The notes: generated from the sequence alone by a model not told the origin. Counted from the first letter of the stretch, positions 9,082 through 17,990 are shown. The stretch is DNA of 40,517 nt from Microvirga sp. Mcv34 (GCF_024519725.1 NZ_JALJRK010000048.1:1-40517), one strand, 5' to 3'. Numbers and translations: made by a program.

Positions 9082-9110
9082 GAGCCCGGCGTTCGTGGAA
9101 CGCCGGGCTC
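9082..9110 (-). terminator. Hairpin between rpsB and tsf (attenuator-like, no T-tract)
   Basis: A perfect 13-bp inverted repeat (9082-9094 with 9098-9110) has a 3-nt loop. It is very GC-rich (core GAGCCCGGCG). No T-run follows on the minus strand, so it is more likely an attenuator, RNase barrier or mRNA-stability element in the rpsB-tsf message than a full terminator. It lies 44 nt after the rpsB stop and 32 nt before the tsf start. Confidence 0.6.
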
Positions 9111-9154
9111 GATCATTCGTTCAAGCGGCGCGGCATCCTGCGGCGCCGTGAGGC

Positions 9155-10177
9155 TTACGCAGCAGCGGCTTCGATCATCGAGCGGGCCTGGTTGATCCAG
9201 CCGTCACGCTCGAGGCGGCCGTTCAGCTTCAGGTCCTTGTCGAGCTGGGCGATGTCGCCCGCCTGCATGGCGGCCAGCTGCCAGTAGTGGAAGATGCCAG
9301 CCTCGTTGAGCTTCTTCTCGAGCTGCGGGCCGACGCCGTTCAGCTTGGTCAGGTCGTCGGGAGCGCCACGGGGGGCGGCCAGACGCTCGAACTGCTCGCC
9401 CTCATAGGCGGCAACAGCCGTGTCATTCGCCGGAAGCTCCTCGGCCATCGGGTTCTCGGACTCGCCGATATCGATGCCCATGGCGCCGGCGCCACGGGAA
9501 ATGCCGTCGAGAGCGGCACGGGCGATCAGGTCGCAGTAGAGCGCGATCGCGCGGCCGGCGTCGTCATTGGCCGGAACCGGGAAGGTGATGCCGTCCGGAT
9601 CGCAGTTCGTGTCGACGATGGCAGCCACCGGGATGCCGAGGCGCTTGGCCTCCTGGATCGCCAGCTGCTCCTTGTTGGTGTCGATGACGAAGATCAGGTC
9701 GGGCGTGCCGCCCATGTCCTTGATGCCGCCGAGAGCGCGCTCGAGCTTTTCCTTCTCACGGGCGAGCATGAGACGCTCTTTCTTCGTGAGGCCCTGGCCG
9801 CCGCCGGCGAGGATCTCGTCGACCTTGCGCAGGCGCTGGATCGAGCCGGAAATCGTCTTCCAGTTGGTCAGCATGCCGCCGAGCCAGCGGGAGTTGACGT
9901 AGTACTGGGCCGAACGCTTGGCCGCATCCGCAACCGCGTCGGAAGCCTGGCGCTTCGTGCCGACGAAGAGCACGCGGCCGCCCTTGGCCACCGTGTCGCT
10001 CACGGCCTGGAGGGCGCGGTGCAGCATCGGAACCGTCTGGGCGAGGTCGATGATGTGGATGTTGTTGCGGGTACCGAAGATGAACTGACCCATCTTCGGG
10101 TTCCAACGGTGGGCCTGGTGGCCAAAGTGAGCGCCAGCCTCAAGCAGGCTGCGCATCGAGAAATCGGGAAGCGCCAT
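9155..10177 (-). CDS. rpsB: 30S ribosomal protein S2 with C-terminal helix-hairpin-helix extension
   Basis: S2 is a small-subunit protein at the head-body junction. The canonical part ([20 protein letters not shown], then [15 protein letters not shown], then [12 protein letters not shown] and [15 protein letters not shown]) covers about residues 1-230. A further 100 or so residues follow: an acidic linker, then [21 protein letters not shown], a helix-hairpin-helix-like domain at about 270-338. The total is 340 aa against about 240 in E. coli. The start at 10177 has GGAG about 8 nt upstream; the frame upstream of it is leader sequence. Confidence 0.97.
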   Translation of the reverse strand: MALPDFSMRSLLEAGAHFGHQAHRWNPKMGQFIFGTRNNIHIIDLAQTVPMLHRALQAVSDTVAKGGRVLFVGTKRQASDAVADAAKRSAQYYVNSRWLGGMLTNWKTISGSIQRLRKVDEILAGGGQGLTKKERLMLAREKEKLERALGGIKDMGGTPDLIFVIDTNKEQLAIQEAKRLGIPVAAIVDTNCDPDGITFPVPANDDAGRAIALYCDLIARAALDGISRGAGAMGIDIGESENPMAEELPANDTAVAAYEGEQFERLAAPRGAPDDLTKLNGVGPQLEKKLNEAGIFHYWQLAAMQAGDIAQLDKDLKLNGRLERDGWINQARSMIEAAAA

Positions 10178-10281
10178 ATTTATTCTCCGGTTAAGCCTCC
10201 GCGGATCAGTGGACCGGTCAGACCGGCCACCGGGATACCTCATGGACTTATGAGGTTGATTCCGCGTGTGGGATAGGCGCG
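10178..10281 (-). promoter_or_regulatory. rpsB 5' leader with hairpins
   Basis: The stretch between the putative promoter and the rpsB start holds a CCTCAT/ATGAGG hairpin (arms near 10237-10254) and, closer to the gene, overlapping GACCGGTC/GGCCGGTC palindromes around 10209-10232. Ribosomal protein S2 genes are often autoregulated through leader structure. Whether this leader binds S2 is inference from position only. Confidence 0.35.
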
Positions 10282-10310
10282 CATATAGGGGTAAAGCGGC
10301 TGAGATGCAA
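10282..10310 (-). promoter_or_regulatory. Putative sigma70-type promoter for rpsB-tsf
   Basis: On the minus strand, CTTGCA/TTGCAT (-35, 10305-10310) is followed by a 17-nt spacer and TATATG (-10, 10282-10287). The AT-rich -10 stands out in GC-rich surroundings. Transcription would start around 10275, leaving a leader of about 100 nt. Confidence 0.45.
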
Positions 10311-10336
10311 GCCGAAACCGTAGGGTGGCTAGCCTC

Positions 10337-10585
10337 TCATTCCTTAAGCGCAGGATACCCATAATAATCAGCCTCAGCGTCAGCGGTTATCCAGCCATCT
10401 ATATAGTTTTCAAGGTCTTGAGGATCTGTATAAGGGGCGGGCTCTGTCCTCTGGCCCTGTACTCGCCTCCCATAGCCCGCGCCCCAAGCAGAGCTATTCG
10501 GATCTATTGACGAGATCCTCCGTTGATAGGGCTCAAACCAGGCCTCAAGCAGCAGCCGTTTGAGGTTGGACAGCCAAATGGACAT
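10337..10585 (-). CDS. Small orphan ORF, unknown function
   Basis: This is an 82-codon frame between dnaE and rpsB. The product starts MSIWLSNLKRLLLEAWFEP and ends in an acidic, tyrosine-rich tail (DLENYIDGWITADAEADYYG). I do not recognise it. There is no clear Shine-Dalgarno before ATG 10585. The stretch from 10320 to 10610 is visibly poorer in GC than its neighbours, which could mean acquired DNA, a decaying gene or plain intergenic sequence. The coherent acidic tail gives some support for coding; the missing ribosome site argues against it. Confidence 0.35.
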   Translation of the reverse strand: MSIWLSNLKRLLLEAWFEPYQRRISSIDPNSSAWGAGYGRRVQGQRTEPAPYTDPQDLENYIDGWITADAEADYYGYPALKE

Positions 10586-10604
10586 CTATTAGTGACCGAT
10601 TACC

Positions 10605-13600
10605 CTAATTTACATGCACATCCACGACCCCAGGCACGGCGCGGAGCGCTCCGGCGATCTGGGGGGTGGCCATGTACTTGCCGGGGAGCTTGACTTCGAC
10701 CTCCCGGTCGCCGTCGTCGAGGATGAGGACGAGGGACACCTCCCCCTCGCCCCGGGCCTTGAGCCGTTCATAGACGCTCGTGATCGGCCGCTCGTCGCGC
10801 AGGAAGATCCGCATGCTCTTCTGGTGCTTGGCGACGGCCTCGTCCAGAGGCTCGGCCATGCCGATGCGCGCCCTCACCTCTTCGCCTTCGAGACCGGCCT
10901 GGAGCAACAGGACCACGGCGGATCCGGGCTCGAGAACCTCGCGCAGGCGCTGCAGCCCTTCGGAGAAGATGATGGCCTCAAACTGACCGGTCTGATCCGA
11001 CAGGGTGAGAATGCCCATCTTGTTACCGGTCTTGGTCCGGCGCTCCTGCCGGTCGAGGATGGTGGCCGCGACCCGCCCGACGGAGTTGCCCGCTTTCACA
11101 GAGCGGCAGAACTCCATCCAGGTCTGCACGCGCAGCTTCTTGAGAAGATCACCGTATTCGTCCAGCGGGTGGCCTGAGAGGAAGAACCCGATGGCGTCGT
11201 ATTCCCGCTGCAGCCTCTCGGCGGAGGGCCAGGGCTCGTAGGGTCCGATCCGCAGCTGCACGCCGGCCGCTGCGACGCCGCCGAACATGTCCATCATGCC
11301 GCCGTTGGCCGCCTCGTGCGATTGTTGGGCGAGGCTCATCATGGCGTCGATGGAGGCGCAGGCCTTCGCACGGTCCGGCTCCAGCTCGTCGAAGGCGCCG
11401 GCCGCGATGAGGTTCTCGAGGGTGCGCTTGTTGATCGCCTTCGGATTGATGCGGCGGGCGAAGTCGGCAAGATCCTTGAAGGGCTTGTCGCCCCTCGCCT
11501 CGACCACGGCCTCGATGGCCTGCCGGCCGACTCCCTTCACGGCCGCGAGCGCGTAGAGGATCTGTCCCTTGCCCTCCTGGTCGTATTTCACGTCGAAGAC
11601 GACGCCGGAGCGGTTGATCGAGGGCGGGATGACCTTGAAGCCGAGCCGCTGGGCCTCGCGGCGGAATTCCGACAGCTTGTCGGTGTTGTCGAGATCGAGC
11701 GTCATCGATGCGGCGAGGAACTCAACCGCATGATTGGCCTTCAGATAGGCCGTCTGGAACGCGACCAGAGCGTAAGCTGCCGCGTGGCTCTTGTTGAAGC
11801 CGTAATCCGCGAACTTGGCGAGCAGGTCGAAGATTTCGTTCGACTTCGCCTTGTCGAGACCGCCCTCCTTTGCGCCGGAGACGAAGCGCTCGCGCTGCGC
11901 GTCCATTTCGGCCTTGATCTTCTTGCCCATGGCGCGGCGCAGAAGGTCGGCGTCGCCGAGCGAGTATCCGGAGAGGACTTTCGCCACCTCCATCACTTGC
12001 TCCTGGTACACGATGATTCCGAAGGTCTCGCGCAGGATCGGCTCCAGCTTGTCGTGCGGATACCAATCCTTCTTGTTGTGCTCGTCCTTGCCGAGCTTGC
12101 GCGCGCAATAGACCGGAATGTTCGCCATCGGGCCCGGACGGTAGAGCGCCACGAGGGCGATGATGTCCTCGAAGCGGTCGGTCTCCATTTCGACGAGGGC
12201 TTTCCGCATGCCCGCCGATTCCACCTGGAACACGCCGACCGTCTCGCCGCGCTGGAGCATCTCGTAGGTTTTGCGATCGTCGAGCGGCAGAGCGGAGAGA
12301 TCGACCTCGATCCCCTTGCGCCGGATCAGATCGACCGCCGTGCGTAGAACGGTGAGGGTCTTGAGGCCCAGGAAGTCGAACTTCACGAGCCCCGCCTGCT
12401 CGACCCATTTCATGTTGAACTGGGTCACGCGCATGCCGGTCTTCGGGTCTCGGTAGAGCGGCACCAGCTCCTGTAGCGGACGGTCGCCGATCACCACGCC
12501 GGCCGCGTGGGTCGAGGCGTGCCGGTGCAGGCCTTCGAGCTTCTGCGCGATGTCGAGCATGCGCTTGACGACCGGCTCCTCGTCGATGGCCGCCTGCAGC
12601 TTCGGCTCGCCCTCGATGGCCTGCGCGAGGGTCACCGGGTTGGCGGGATTCTGTGGCACCAGCTTGGTGAGCTTGTCGACCTGGCCATACGGCATCTCAA
12701 GCACGCGGCCGACGTCGCGGATCACGCCTCGGGCGAGCAGCGTACCAAACGTGATGATCTGCGCGACCTGCTCCTCGCCATACCGCTGTTGCACGTATTC
12801 GATGACGCGCTCGCGCCCCTCGACGCAGAAGTCGATATCGAAGTCCGGCATCGAGACGCGTTCCGGATTGAGGAAGCGCTCGAAAAGCAGAGCGAACCGC
12901 AAGGGGTCGAGATCGGTGATGGTGAGCGCATAGGCCACGAGCGAGCCCGCACCCGAGCCGCGGCCCGGCCCGACCGGGATGTTGTGGTCCTTGGCCCACT
13001 TGATGAAGTCGGACACGATCAGGAAGTATCCCGGAAACTTCATGTTCCGGATGATCCCGATCTCATAGGCGAGACGGTCGCGGTAATCCTGCTCGGTCAG
13101 GCCAGGCGCGGGGCCGTGTGCGGCGAGACGCCTCTCGAGCCCCTCCTCCGCCTGCCGCTTCAGCTCTTCGCCCTCGTCCAGCGCGGCGGCATCGGGACCC
13201 GTGCCGAAATTCGGCAGGATGGGCTTGCGGGTTCTCACGCGCGTAGCGCAGCGCATGGCGATCTCGACGCTTGCCTGGAGCGCATCGGGCAAATCCGAGA
13301 ACAGCTCCATCATCTGCTGGCGCGTCTTGAAGTGATGCTCCGGCGACAGGCGTCGGCGATCCGGATTCGAGACGATCTGCCCTTCGGCGATGGCGAGCAG
13401 CGCGTCGTGCGCCTCGTAGTCTTTCGCTGCCGAGAAGAAGGGTTCGTTCGCCGCCACGATGGGCAGCCCGTTGCGGTCCGCCAGAGCGAGCAGCTCGCCC
13501 TCGATCAGGCGCTCGTCCTCGAGGCCATGGCGCTGGATCTCGACATACAGCTGATGGCCGAAGGCGTTCTTCAAGAGATTGAGACGCGCCTGCGCCAGAT

Positions 13601-14078
13601 CCTGGCGCGCACCGTTGCGCAGGGCGCAATCGAGCGGCCCCGAGAAGCCGCCCGTCAGTGCGATCAGCCCCTCGCTGTGGGCCGCGAGCACGGGCGCCAT
13701 CACGCGCGGATCTTCGCCCAGCGGCACGCCGAAATAGGCGTGGCTCACGAGGCGCATGAGGTTGCGATAGCCCTCTTCGTTCTGCGCAAGGAGCACGATG
13801 TTCGATGGCTGCGGCACCACGCGGGCGACCGGATCCGGCTCCTCGAAGCAGACGGAGAGCTGAACGCCCGCGATAGGCTGGATACCGGAACCCGCGAGCT
13901 TCTCGGAAAATTCGAGTGCGCCGAAAAGATTGTTGGTATCGGTGAGCGCAAGGGCCGGCTGCTTGTCGGCCGCCGCGAGTTTGGCCAATTGCGCGACCTT
14001 CAGCGCCCCCTCGAGCAGCGAGTACGAGGAATGGACATGCAGATGGACAAAACCGATATCGTGAAGAATGCGCGCCAT
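10605..14078 (-). CDS. dnaE: DNA polymerase III alpha subunit (replicative, DnaE1 type)
   Basis: This is the catalytic subunit of the replicative polymerase. The 1157-aa protein has an N-terminal PHP domain (FVHLHVHSSYSLLEGALKV, residues about 10-28), then the polymerase core with VGPGRGSGAGSLVAYAL (near 370) and the catalytic PDFDIDF (near 410), YQEQVM further on, the helix-hairpin-helix region (ALAAVKGVGRQAIEAVVEA near 835) and an OB-fold (TKTGNKMGILTLSDQTG, near 1010). Full length with the MARILHDIGF start distinguishes it from the shorter mutasome enzyme DnaE2. The start codon has only a weak ribosome site. It lies 118 nt downstream of the SOS-boxed peptide on the same strand. Confidence 0.97.
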   Translation of the reverse strand: MARILHDIGFVHLHVHSSYSLLEGALKVAQLAKLAAADKQPALALTDTNNLFGALEFSEKLAGSGIQPIAGVQLSVCFEEPDPVARVVPQPSNIVLLAQNEEGYRNLMRLVSHAYFGVPLGEDPRVMAPVLAAHSEGLIALTGGFSGPLDCALRNGARQDLAQARLNLLKNAFGHQLYVEIQRHGLEDERLIEGELLALADRNGLPIVAANEPFFSAAKDYEAHDALLAIAEGQIVSNPDRRRLSPEHHFKTRQQMMELFSDLPDALQASVEIAMRCATRVRTRKPILPNFGTGPDAAALDEGEELKRQAEEGLERRLAAHGPAPGLTEQDYRDRLAYEIGIIRNMKFPGYFLIVSDFIKWAKDHNIPVGPGRGSGAGSLVAYALTITDLDPLRFALLFERFLNPERVSMPDFDIDFCVEGRERVIEYVQQRYGEEQVAQIITFGTLLARGVIRDVGRVLEMPYGQVDKLTKLVPQNPANPVTLAQAIEGEPKLQAAIDEEPVVKRMLDIAQKLEGLHRHASTHAAGVVIGDRPLQELVPLYRDPKTGMRVTQFNMKWVEQAGLVKFDFLGLKTLTVLRTAVDLIRRKGIEVDLSALPLDDRKTYEMLQRGETVGVFQVESAGMRKALVEMETDRFEDIIALVALYRPGPMANIPVYCARKLGKDEHNKKDWYPHDKLEPILRETFGIIVYQEQVMEVAKVLSGYSLGDADLLRRAMGKKIKAEMDAQRERFVSGAKEGGLDKAKSNEIFDLLAKFADYGFNKSHAAAYALVAFQTAYLKANHAVEFLAASMTLDLDNTDKLSEFRREAQRLGFKVIPPSINRSGVVFDVKYDQEGKGQILYALAAVKGVGRQAIEAVVEARGDKPFKDLADFARRINPKAINKRTLENLIAAGAFDELEPDRAKACASIDAMMSLAQQSHEAANGGMMDMFGGVAAAGVQLRIGPYEPWPSAERLQREYDAIGFFLSGHPLDEYGDLLKKLRVQTWMEFCRSVKAGNSVGRVAATILDRQERRTKTGNKMGILTLSDQTGQFEAIIFSEGLQRLREVLEPGSAVVLLLQAGLEGEEVRARIGMAEPLDEAVAKHQKSMRIFLRDERPITSVYERLKARGEGEVSLVLILDDGDREVEVKLPGKYMATPQIAGALRAVPGVVDVHVN

Positions 14079-14162
14079 GAAACTCTACTCAGCAAACGGC
14101 ACGCATAGTGGCACGATTCTTTTCTAAGGAAGCCTAACCTCCGGCCACTAGGACAAGGTTCC

Positions 14163-14194
14163 TGTGAATCCCGGTGAGTTGTTGTGGATCCCGG
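14163..14194. repeat. Two direct repeats of a 12-mer upstream of dnaE
   Basis: TGTGAATCCCGG (14163-14174) and TGTGGATCCCGG (14183-14194) match at 11 of 12 positions and start 20 bp apart, roughly two helical turns. Each begins TGTGNAT, which matches 7 of 9 positions of the DnaA box (TGTGNATAA on this strand). They lie between the SOS-boxed peptide and dnaE. A protein-binding role is possible but unproven. Confidence 0.45.
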
Positions 14195-14196
14195 TA

Positions 14197-14298
14197 TCAA
14201 GCAATGGGAGAAAGGACCAGAGCCCAGATTGCCACGGCGGAGCCGAACATTGCCAGGGAGGCGATTTCGGCGGTGGTCTCAAGGATGAAGCGAAGCAT
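14197..14298 (-). CDS. 33-residue single-span membrane peptide, candidate SOS-induced division inhibitor (SidA-like)
   Basis: ATG 14298 is preceded by GGAGA with an 8-nt gap. The peptide has 33 residues: a short charged N-terminus (MLRFILETTAEIAS) and a hydrophobic span (LAMFGSAVAIWALVLSPIA) reaching the C-terminus. The frame is also open upstream, but that part overlaps the operator sites and lacks its own ribosome site. Two tandem GTTC-N7-GTTC motifs lie 15 and 36 nt upstream. In Caulobacter the SOS regulon includes SidA, a membrane peptide of about 29 residues that blocks the divisome at FtsW/FtsN. Equivalence here is inferred from size, topology and control, not sequence identity. dnaE is the next gene on this strand. 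Confidence 0.6.
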   Translation of the reverse strand: MLRFILETTAEIASLAMFGSAVAIWALVLSPIA

Positions 14299-14313
14299 GG
14301 TGTGTTTCTCCGT

Positions 14314-14328
14314 GTTCCCAATATGTTC
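14314..14328. promoter_or_regulatory. LexA (SOS) box 1
   Basis: GTTCCCAATATGTTC is a perfect match to the alphaproteobacterial LexA site GTTC-N7-GTTC. It lies 15 nt before the start codon of the 33-residue peptide, just upstream of its Shine-Dalgarno, so a bound repressor would block transcription initiation or early elongation. Confidence 0.75.
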
Positions 14329-14334
14329 ATCTTT

Positions 14335-14349
14335 GTTCATTGGATGTTC
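14335..14349. promoter_or_regulatory. LexA (SOS) box 2
   Basis: GTTCATTGGATGTTC is a second perfect GTTC-N7-GTTC, starting 21 bp from box 1 (two helical turns, same DNA face). A putative minus-strand -35 TTTACA lies at 14352-14357, immediately upstream of this box, so the two boxes would cover the promoter and start region. Confidence 0.75.
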
Positions 14350-14489
14350 TGTGTAAAGCCTGTGCAGAGTCCAGGCTCGGGACGGAGTCAACAGAACGTT
14401 AAGATGCAGATGCGCGCAGCTTCGCAAGCGCTGAACGCGCTTCTGCAGGTTCAATCCTGAAAAGAGGCATTGAAGGCAGCTTGAGGCCT

Positions 14490-15185
14490 TTACGGCAGCT
14501 GGACGATCAGCCCGTCTCGGATGGTCACGCGCCGGTCCATCCGGGCGGCGAGATCCAGGTTGTGCGTCGCGATCAAGGCCGCAAGCTTCGAGGCGCGCAC
14601 GATGGCGACGAGGGTCTGGAAAACGCGGTCCGCCGTGTTCGGATCGAGGTTGCCCGTGGGCTCGTCGGCGAGGAGAAGGCGCGGCGCATTGGCGACGGCG
14701 CGGGCGATGGCGACACGCTGCTGCTCACCTCCCGAGAGTTCGCCGGGTCGATGGTCGAGGCGCTTTCCGAGCCCCAGAAATGTGAGGAGCTGCGTTCCAC
14801 GGTCCTGGGCCTCCGCCTTCGCGAGGCCGCGGATGAGCTGCGGGATCACCACGTTCTCAAGCGCCGAGAACTCCGGCAGGAGATGGTGGAACTGGTACAC
14901 GAAGCCGAGTTCTTCCCGCCGGATGCGGGTGCGTTCCGGATCGTTCATGGCGGCGGTCTGCTTCGAGCCGACGAACACCTCGCCGCCGTCGGGACGTTCG
15001 AGCAGGCCGGCCAGATGAAGCAGGGTCGACTTGCCCGTGCCGGACGGTGCGATGAGTGCCACGATCTCGCCCGGCCAGATCGCGAGATCGGCGCCGCGCA
15101 GCACTTCGAGGAAGCTGTCCCCCTGCGGGTAACGGCGTTCGACCTTAGAGAGATACAGGGCGGGTTGGGCTTGAGTCGGCGACAT
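14490..15185 (-). CDS. lolD: Lipoprotein-releasing ABC transporter ATPase LolD
   Basis: LolD powers extraction of outer-membrane lipoproteins from the inner membrane. Walker [10 protein letters not shown] lies near residue 48, the Q-loop at [16 protein letters not shown] (the Lol/MacB-type pattern), the ABC signature [14 protein letters not shown] near 150 and Walker [13 protein letters not shown] near 172. The length of 231 aa is normal. It starts 2 nt after the lolC stop, with GGATAAG overlapping that stop as a probable ribosome site. Confidence 0.95.
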   Translation of the reverse strand: MSPTQAQPALYLSKVERRYPQGDSFLEVLRGADLAIWPGEIVALIAPSGTGKSTLLHLAGLLERPDGGEVFVGSKQTAAMNDPERTRIRREELGFVYQFHHLLPEFSALENVVIPQLIRGLAKAEAQDRGTQLLTFLGLGKRLDHRPGELSGGEQQRVAIARAVANAPRLLLADEPTGNLDPNTADRVFQTLVAIVRASKLAALIATHNLDLAARMDRRVTIRDGLIVQLP

Positions 15186-15187
15186 AC

Positions 15188-16477
15188 TTATCCGTAACGC
15201 AACGCTTCAACGGGATCGAGTTTCGCGGCCCGCCAGGAGGGATACAAGGTCGCCAGGAGGGACAGCACCATTGCCATGATGAGGATCGTCGCCACTTCCG
15301 TGGGGTTCACCTCAGCGGGCAGCCGGCTCAGGAAGTAGAGTTCCGCTGGAAAGAGATTGGTGTTCGTGAGTCGGGAAATGACGTCGCGGATCGTCTCGAC
15401 GTTAAGGGCCAGCAGCAGTCCCAGGCCGAAGCCCGCGATGGTGCCGACGATACCGATCGAGGCGCCAGTGATCAGGAAGACCCGCATGATGGCGCCTCGT
15501 GTCGCTCCCATCGTGCGCAGGATCGCGATGTCCTCCGACTTGTCCTTCACGAGCATGATGAGCCCGGAAATGATGTTGAGCGCCGCCACCAGAACGATAA
15601 GCGTGAGGATGAGGAACATGACGTTCCGCTCCACCTCGAGCGCTCCGAAGAACGTTCGGTTGCGCTGACGCCAGTCGGTCATGAGGATCGGGCGCCCCGC
15701 GGCCTCGTCGATCGCGACACGCGCCTCGTCGACCCGGTCGGCGTTGTCGAGATAGACCTCGATGAGCTGCACGTCGTTCTGGCGGTTGAAGTAGTTCTGC
15801 GCCTCGGTCAACGGCATGAACACGAAGGTGGAATCGAACTCCGACATGCCGATCTCGAAGATCGCTTTGACGGGGTATCCCTTCACCCTCGGCGCCGTGC
15901 CGAATGGAGTCGATGCTCCGCGCGGCGTGATGATCGTCAGCGTATCGCCGGCCTGAAGCGAAAGCGCGTCCGCGAGACGACGGCCGATGGCGACCCCCTC
16001 GCCGTCCTCGAAATTCTCCAGCGAGCCCTGTCGCAGATTACCGGCGATATGGTCGATCTTGCGCAGGTCCTCCGCGCGGATGCCGCGCACGAGGACCCCG
16101 CTGCCATTGTATTGGGAGGACCCGAAGGCCTGCCCCTCCACCAGCGGGATCGCCCGCTTGACGCCCGGCACCGCCGCGATGCGGGCCGCGACTTCCGGAT
16201 AGTCCGTGAGCGGGCTCTCGAGTGGCGCCACGAAGATATGACCGTTGATGCCGACGATCTTGTCGAGCAGCTCCTTACGGAAGCCGTTCATGACCGAGAG
16301 CACCACGATCAGCGTGGCGACGCCGAGCATGATGCCGAGGAAGGAGAAACCCGCGATGACTGAGACGAAACCCTCCCGCCGCCGCGTGCGCAGATAGCGC
16401 CCGGCGAGCATCCACTCGAAGAGCGAGAATGGCTTCGTCCCCGCCGGGCTTGTCTTGGCGTCTCTTTCCTTGGCCAT
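15188..16477 (-). CDS. lolC: Lipoprotein-releasing ABC transporter permease LolC/LolE family
   Basis: This is the membrane subunit of the Lol exporter. The 429-aa protein has a cytoplasmic N-terminus ([36 protein letters not shown]), one span near residue 40, a large periplasmic MacB-like domain (about 65-285), then three C-terminal spans ending VEALRYG. A single lolC/E-type gene beside lolD suggests a homodimeric LolCD arrangement (LolF-like), in contrast to the E. coli LolCDE. It follows proS by 6 nt. Confidence 0.93.
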   Translation of the reverse strand: MAKERDAKTSPAGTKPFSLFEWMLAGRYLRTRRREGFVSVIAGFSFLGIMLGVATLIVVLSVMNGFRKELLDKIVGINGHIFVAPLESPLTDYPEVAARIAAVPGVKRAIPLVEGQAFGSSQYNGSGVLVRGIRAEDLRKIDHIAGNLRQGSLENFEDGEGVAIGRRLADALSLQAGDTLTIITPRGASTPFGTAPRVKGYPVKAIFEIGMSEFDSTFVFMPLTEAQNYFNRQNDVQLIEVYLDNADRVDEARVAIDEAAGRPILMTDWRQRNRTFFGALEVERNVMFLILTLIVLVAALNIISGLIMLVKDKSEDIAILRTMGATRGAIMRVFLITGASIGIVGTIAGFGLGLLLALNVETIRDVISRLTNTNLFPAELYFLSRLPAEVNPTEVATILIMAMVLSLLATLYPSWRAAKLDPVEALRYG

Positions 16478-16483
16478 AACCGC

Positions 16484-17812
16484 CTATTTTCGCGTGGTGA
16501 GCCGAGCGAGCACGTCCTCGAGCGCAAGGTGCTCGCGCTCTCCCGTGGCGCGGTTCTTCAATTCAACCTTGCCCTCGGCAAGTCCTTTTGGGCCGATAAG
16601 CACCTGCCACGGGACACCGATAAGATCGGCCGTGGCGAACTTGCCGCCGGGACGCTCGTCCCGGTCGTCATAGAGGACATCGCGTCCCGCCGCTCCGAGT
16701 TCGCGATAGAGGCGCTCCGAGGCAGCGTCGGTCGCAGCATCGCCGACCTTCAGATTCAGGATCGCCACGTCGAACGGAGCGACCCCCTCCGGCCAGATGA
16801 TGCCGTTCTCGTCATGGCTCGCCTCGATGATGGCGGCGATCAGGCGGCTCGGGCCGATGCCGTAGGAGCCCATATGGACTGGCGTCTCCTGCCCGTCCGG
16901 CCCCATGACCTTAGCGCCCATGGGCTCGGAATATTTGGTGCCGAAATAGAAGATGTGGCCGACCTCGATACCGCGGGCGGACATCTTCTTGTCCTCCGAG
17001 ACGGCGCCAAAGGCCGCTTCATCGTGCATCTCGGACGTGGCGGCGTAGAGCGACGTCCATTTATCGACGGTGCTCTGGAGACCGGCGATATCGTCGAAAT
17101 TCGTGTCCGCCGGGGGAATGTCGAAGTTCAGGTAATCCGCATGGCAGAAGACTTCGCTCTCGCCCGTCGAGGCCAGGATGATGAACTCGTGGCTCAGGTT
17201 CCCGCCGATGGGTCCAGTGTCGGCACGCATCGGGATCGCCTTCAGGCCCATACGGGCGAAGGTGCGGAGATAGGCCACGAACATCTTATTGTAGGAATGC
17301 ACGGCGCCGGCCTGGTCCAGGTCGAAGGAATAGGCATCCTTCATCAGAAACTCGCGCGAGCGCATGACGCCGAAGCGCGGGCGCACCTCGTCGCGGAACT
17401 TCCACTGGATATGGTAGAGGTTCAGCGGCAGGTCCTTGTAGGAGCGCACATAGCCCCGGAAGATCTCCGTCACCATCTCCTCGTTGGTCGGGCCGAAGAG
17501 CATCTCACGCTCATGACGGTCCTGGATGCGCAGCATCTCTTTGCCATAGGCATCGTAGCGGCCCGATTCCCGCCACAGGTCCGCCGACTGGATCGTCGGC
17601 ATGAGAAGCTCGACGGCCCCGGAGCGGTTCTGCTCCTCGCGGACAATGGCATTGACCTTGTTGAGCACCTTCAATCCTAGCGGCAGCCAAGCATAGATCC
17701 CCGCTGCCTCCTGGCGGATCATGCCGGCGCGCAACATCAGGCGGTGAGACACGATCTCCGCCTCTTTCGGCGTCTCACGGAGAATGGGGAGGAAGTAGCG
17801 GCTCAAACGCAT
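16484..17812 (-). CDS. proS: Prolyl-tRNA synthetase, short alphaproteobacterial type
   Basis: ProRS charges tRNA-Pro. The 442-aa class II enzyme starts [19 protein letters not shown], shows motif 2 ([21 protein letters not shown], near 140-160) and motif 3 ([16 protein letters not shown], near 320), then an anticodon-binding domain ([12 protein letters not shown] onward, about 345-442). It lacks the roughly 180-residue INS editing domain between motifs 2 and 3 found in E. coli ProRS, as is usual in alphaproteobacteria, so Ala-tRNA-Pro editing would depend on a separate factor. Confidence 0.96.
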   Translation of the reverse strand: MRLSRYFLPILRETPKEAEIVSHRLMLRAGMIRQEAAGIYAWLPLGLKVLNKVNAIVREEQNRSGAVELLMPTIQSADLWRESGRYDAYGKEMLRIQDRHEREMLFGPTNEEMVTEIFRGYVRSYKDLPLNLYHIQWKFRDEVRPRFGVMRSREFLMKDAYSFDLDQAGAVHSYNKMFVAYLRTFARMGLKAIPMRADTGPIGGNLSHEFIILASTGESEVFCHADYLNFDIPPADTNFDDIAGLQSTVDKWTSLYAATSEMHDEAAFGAVSEDKKMSARGIEVGHIFYFGTKYSEPMGAKVMGPDGQETPVHMGSYGIGPSRLIAAIIEASHDENGIIWPEGVAPFDVAILNLKVGDAATDAASERLYRELGAAGRDVLYDDRDERPGGKFATADLIGVPWQVLIGPKGLAEGKVELKNRATGEREHLALEDVLARLTTRK

Positions 17813-17990
17813 AGGGCGCCTTTAGATCTCGATCGAATATGAAATAGGTAGCGACTCGCTTCCAGCACACAACACAGGCCTCGGCCAAAAGACAAGCTGT
17901 CATCGCCTGAACGGGCCTGCGGCGAGATGGATTAGACCAAAGATCAATACAAGAATTGCCGAAAAATGCATCAAGGCCTGCCTACAAAAG

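Noticed and set aside
12507..14108. Plus-strand ORF of 533 codons opposite dnaE
   Set aside because: It lies fully antisense to dnaE, whose catalytic motifs are clear; it has no ribosome site and no recognisable domain.
14325..14338. A third LexA box formed by the inner pair of GTTC motifs
   Set aside because: These two GTTC half-sites are 6 nt apart rather than 7, so they do not meet the site definition; they are halves of the two real boxes.
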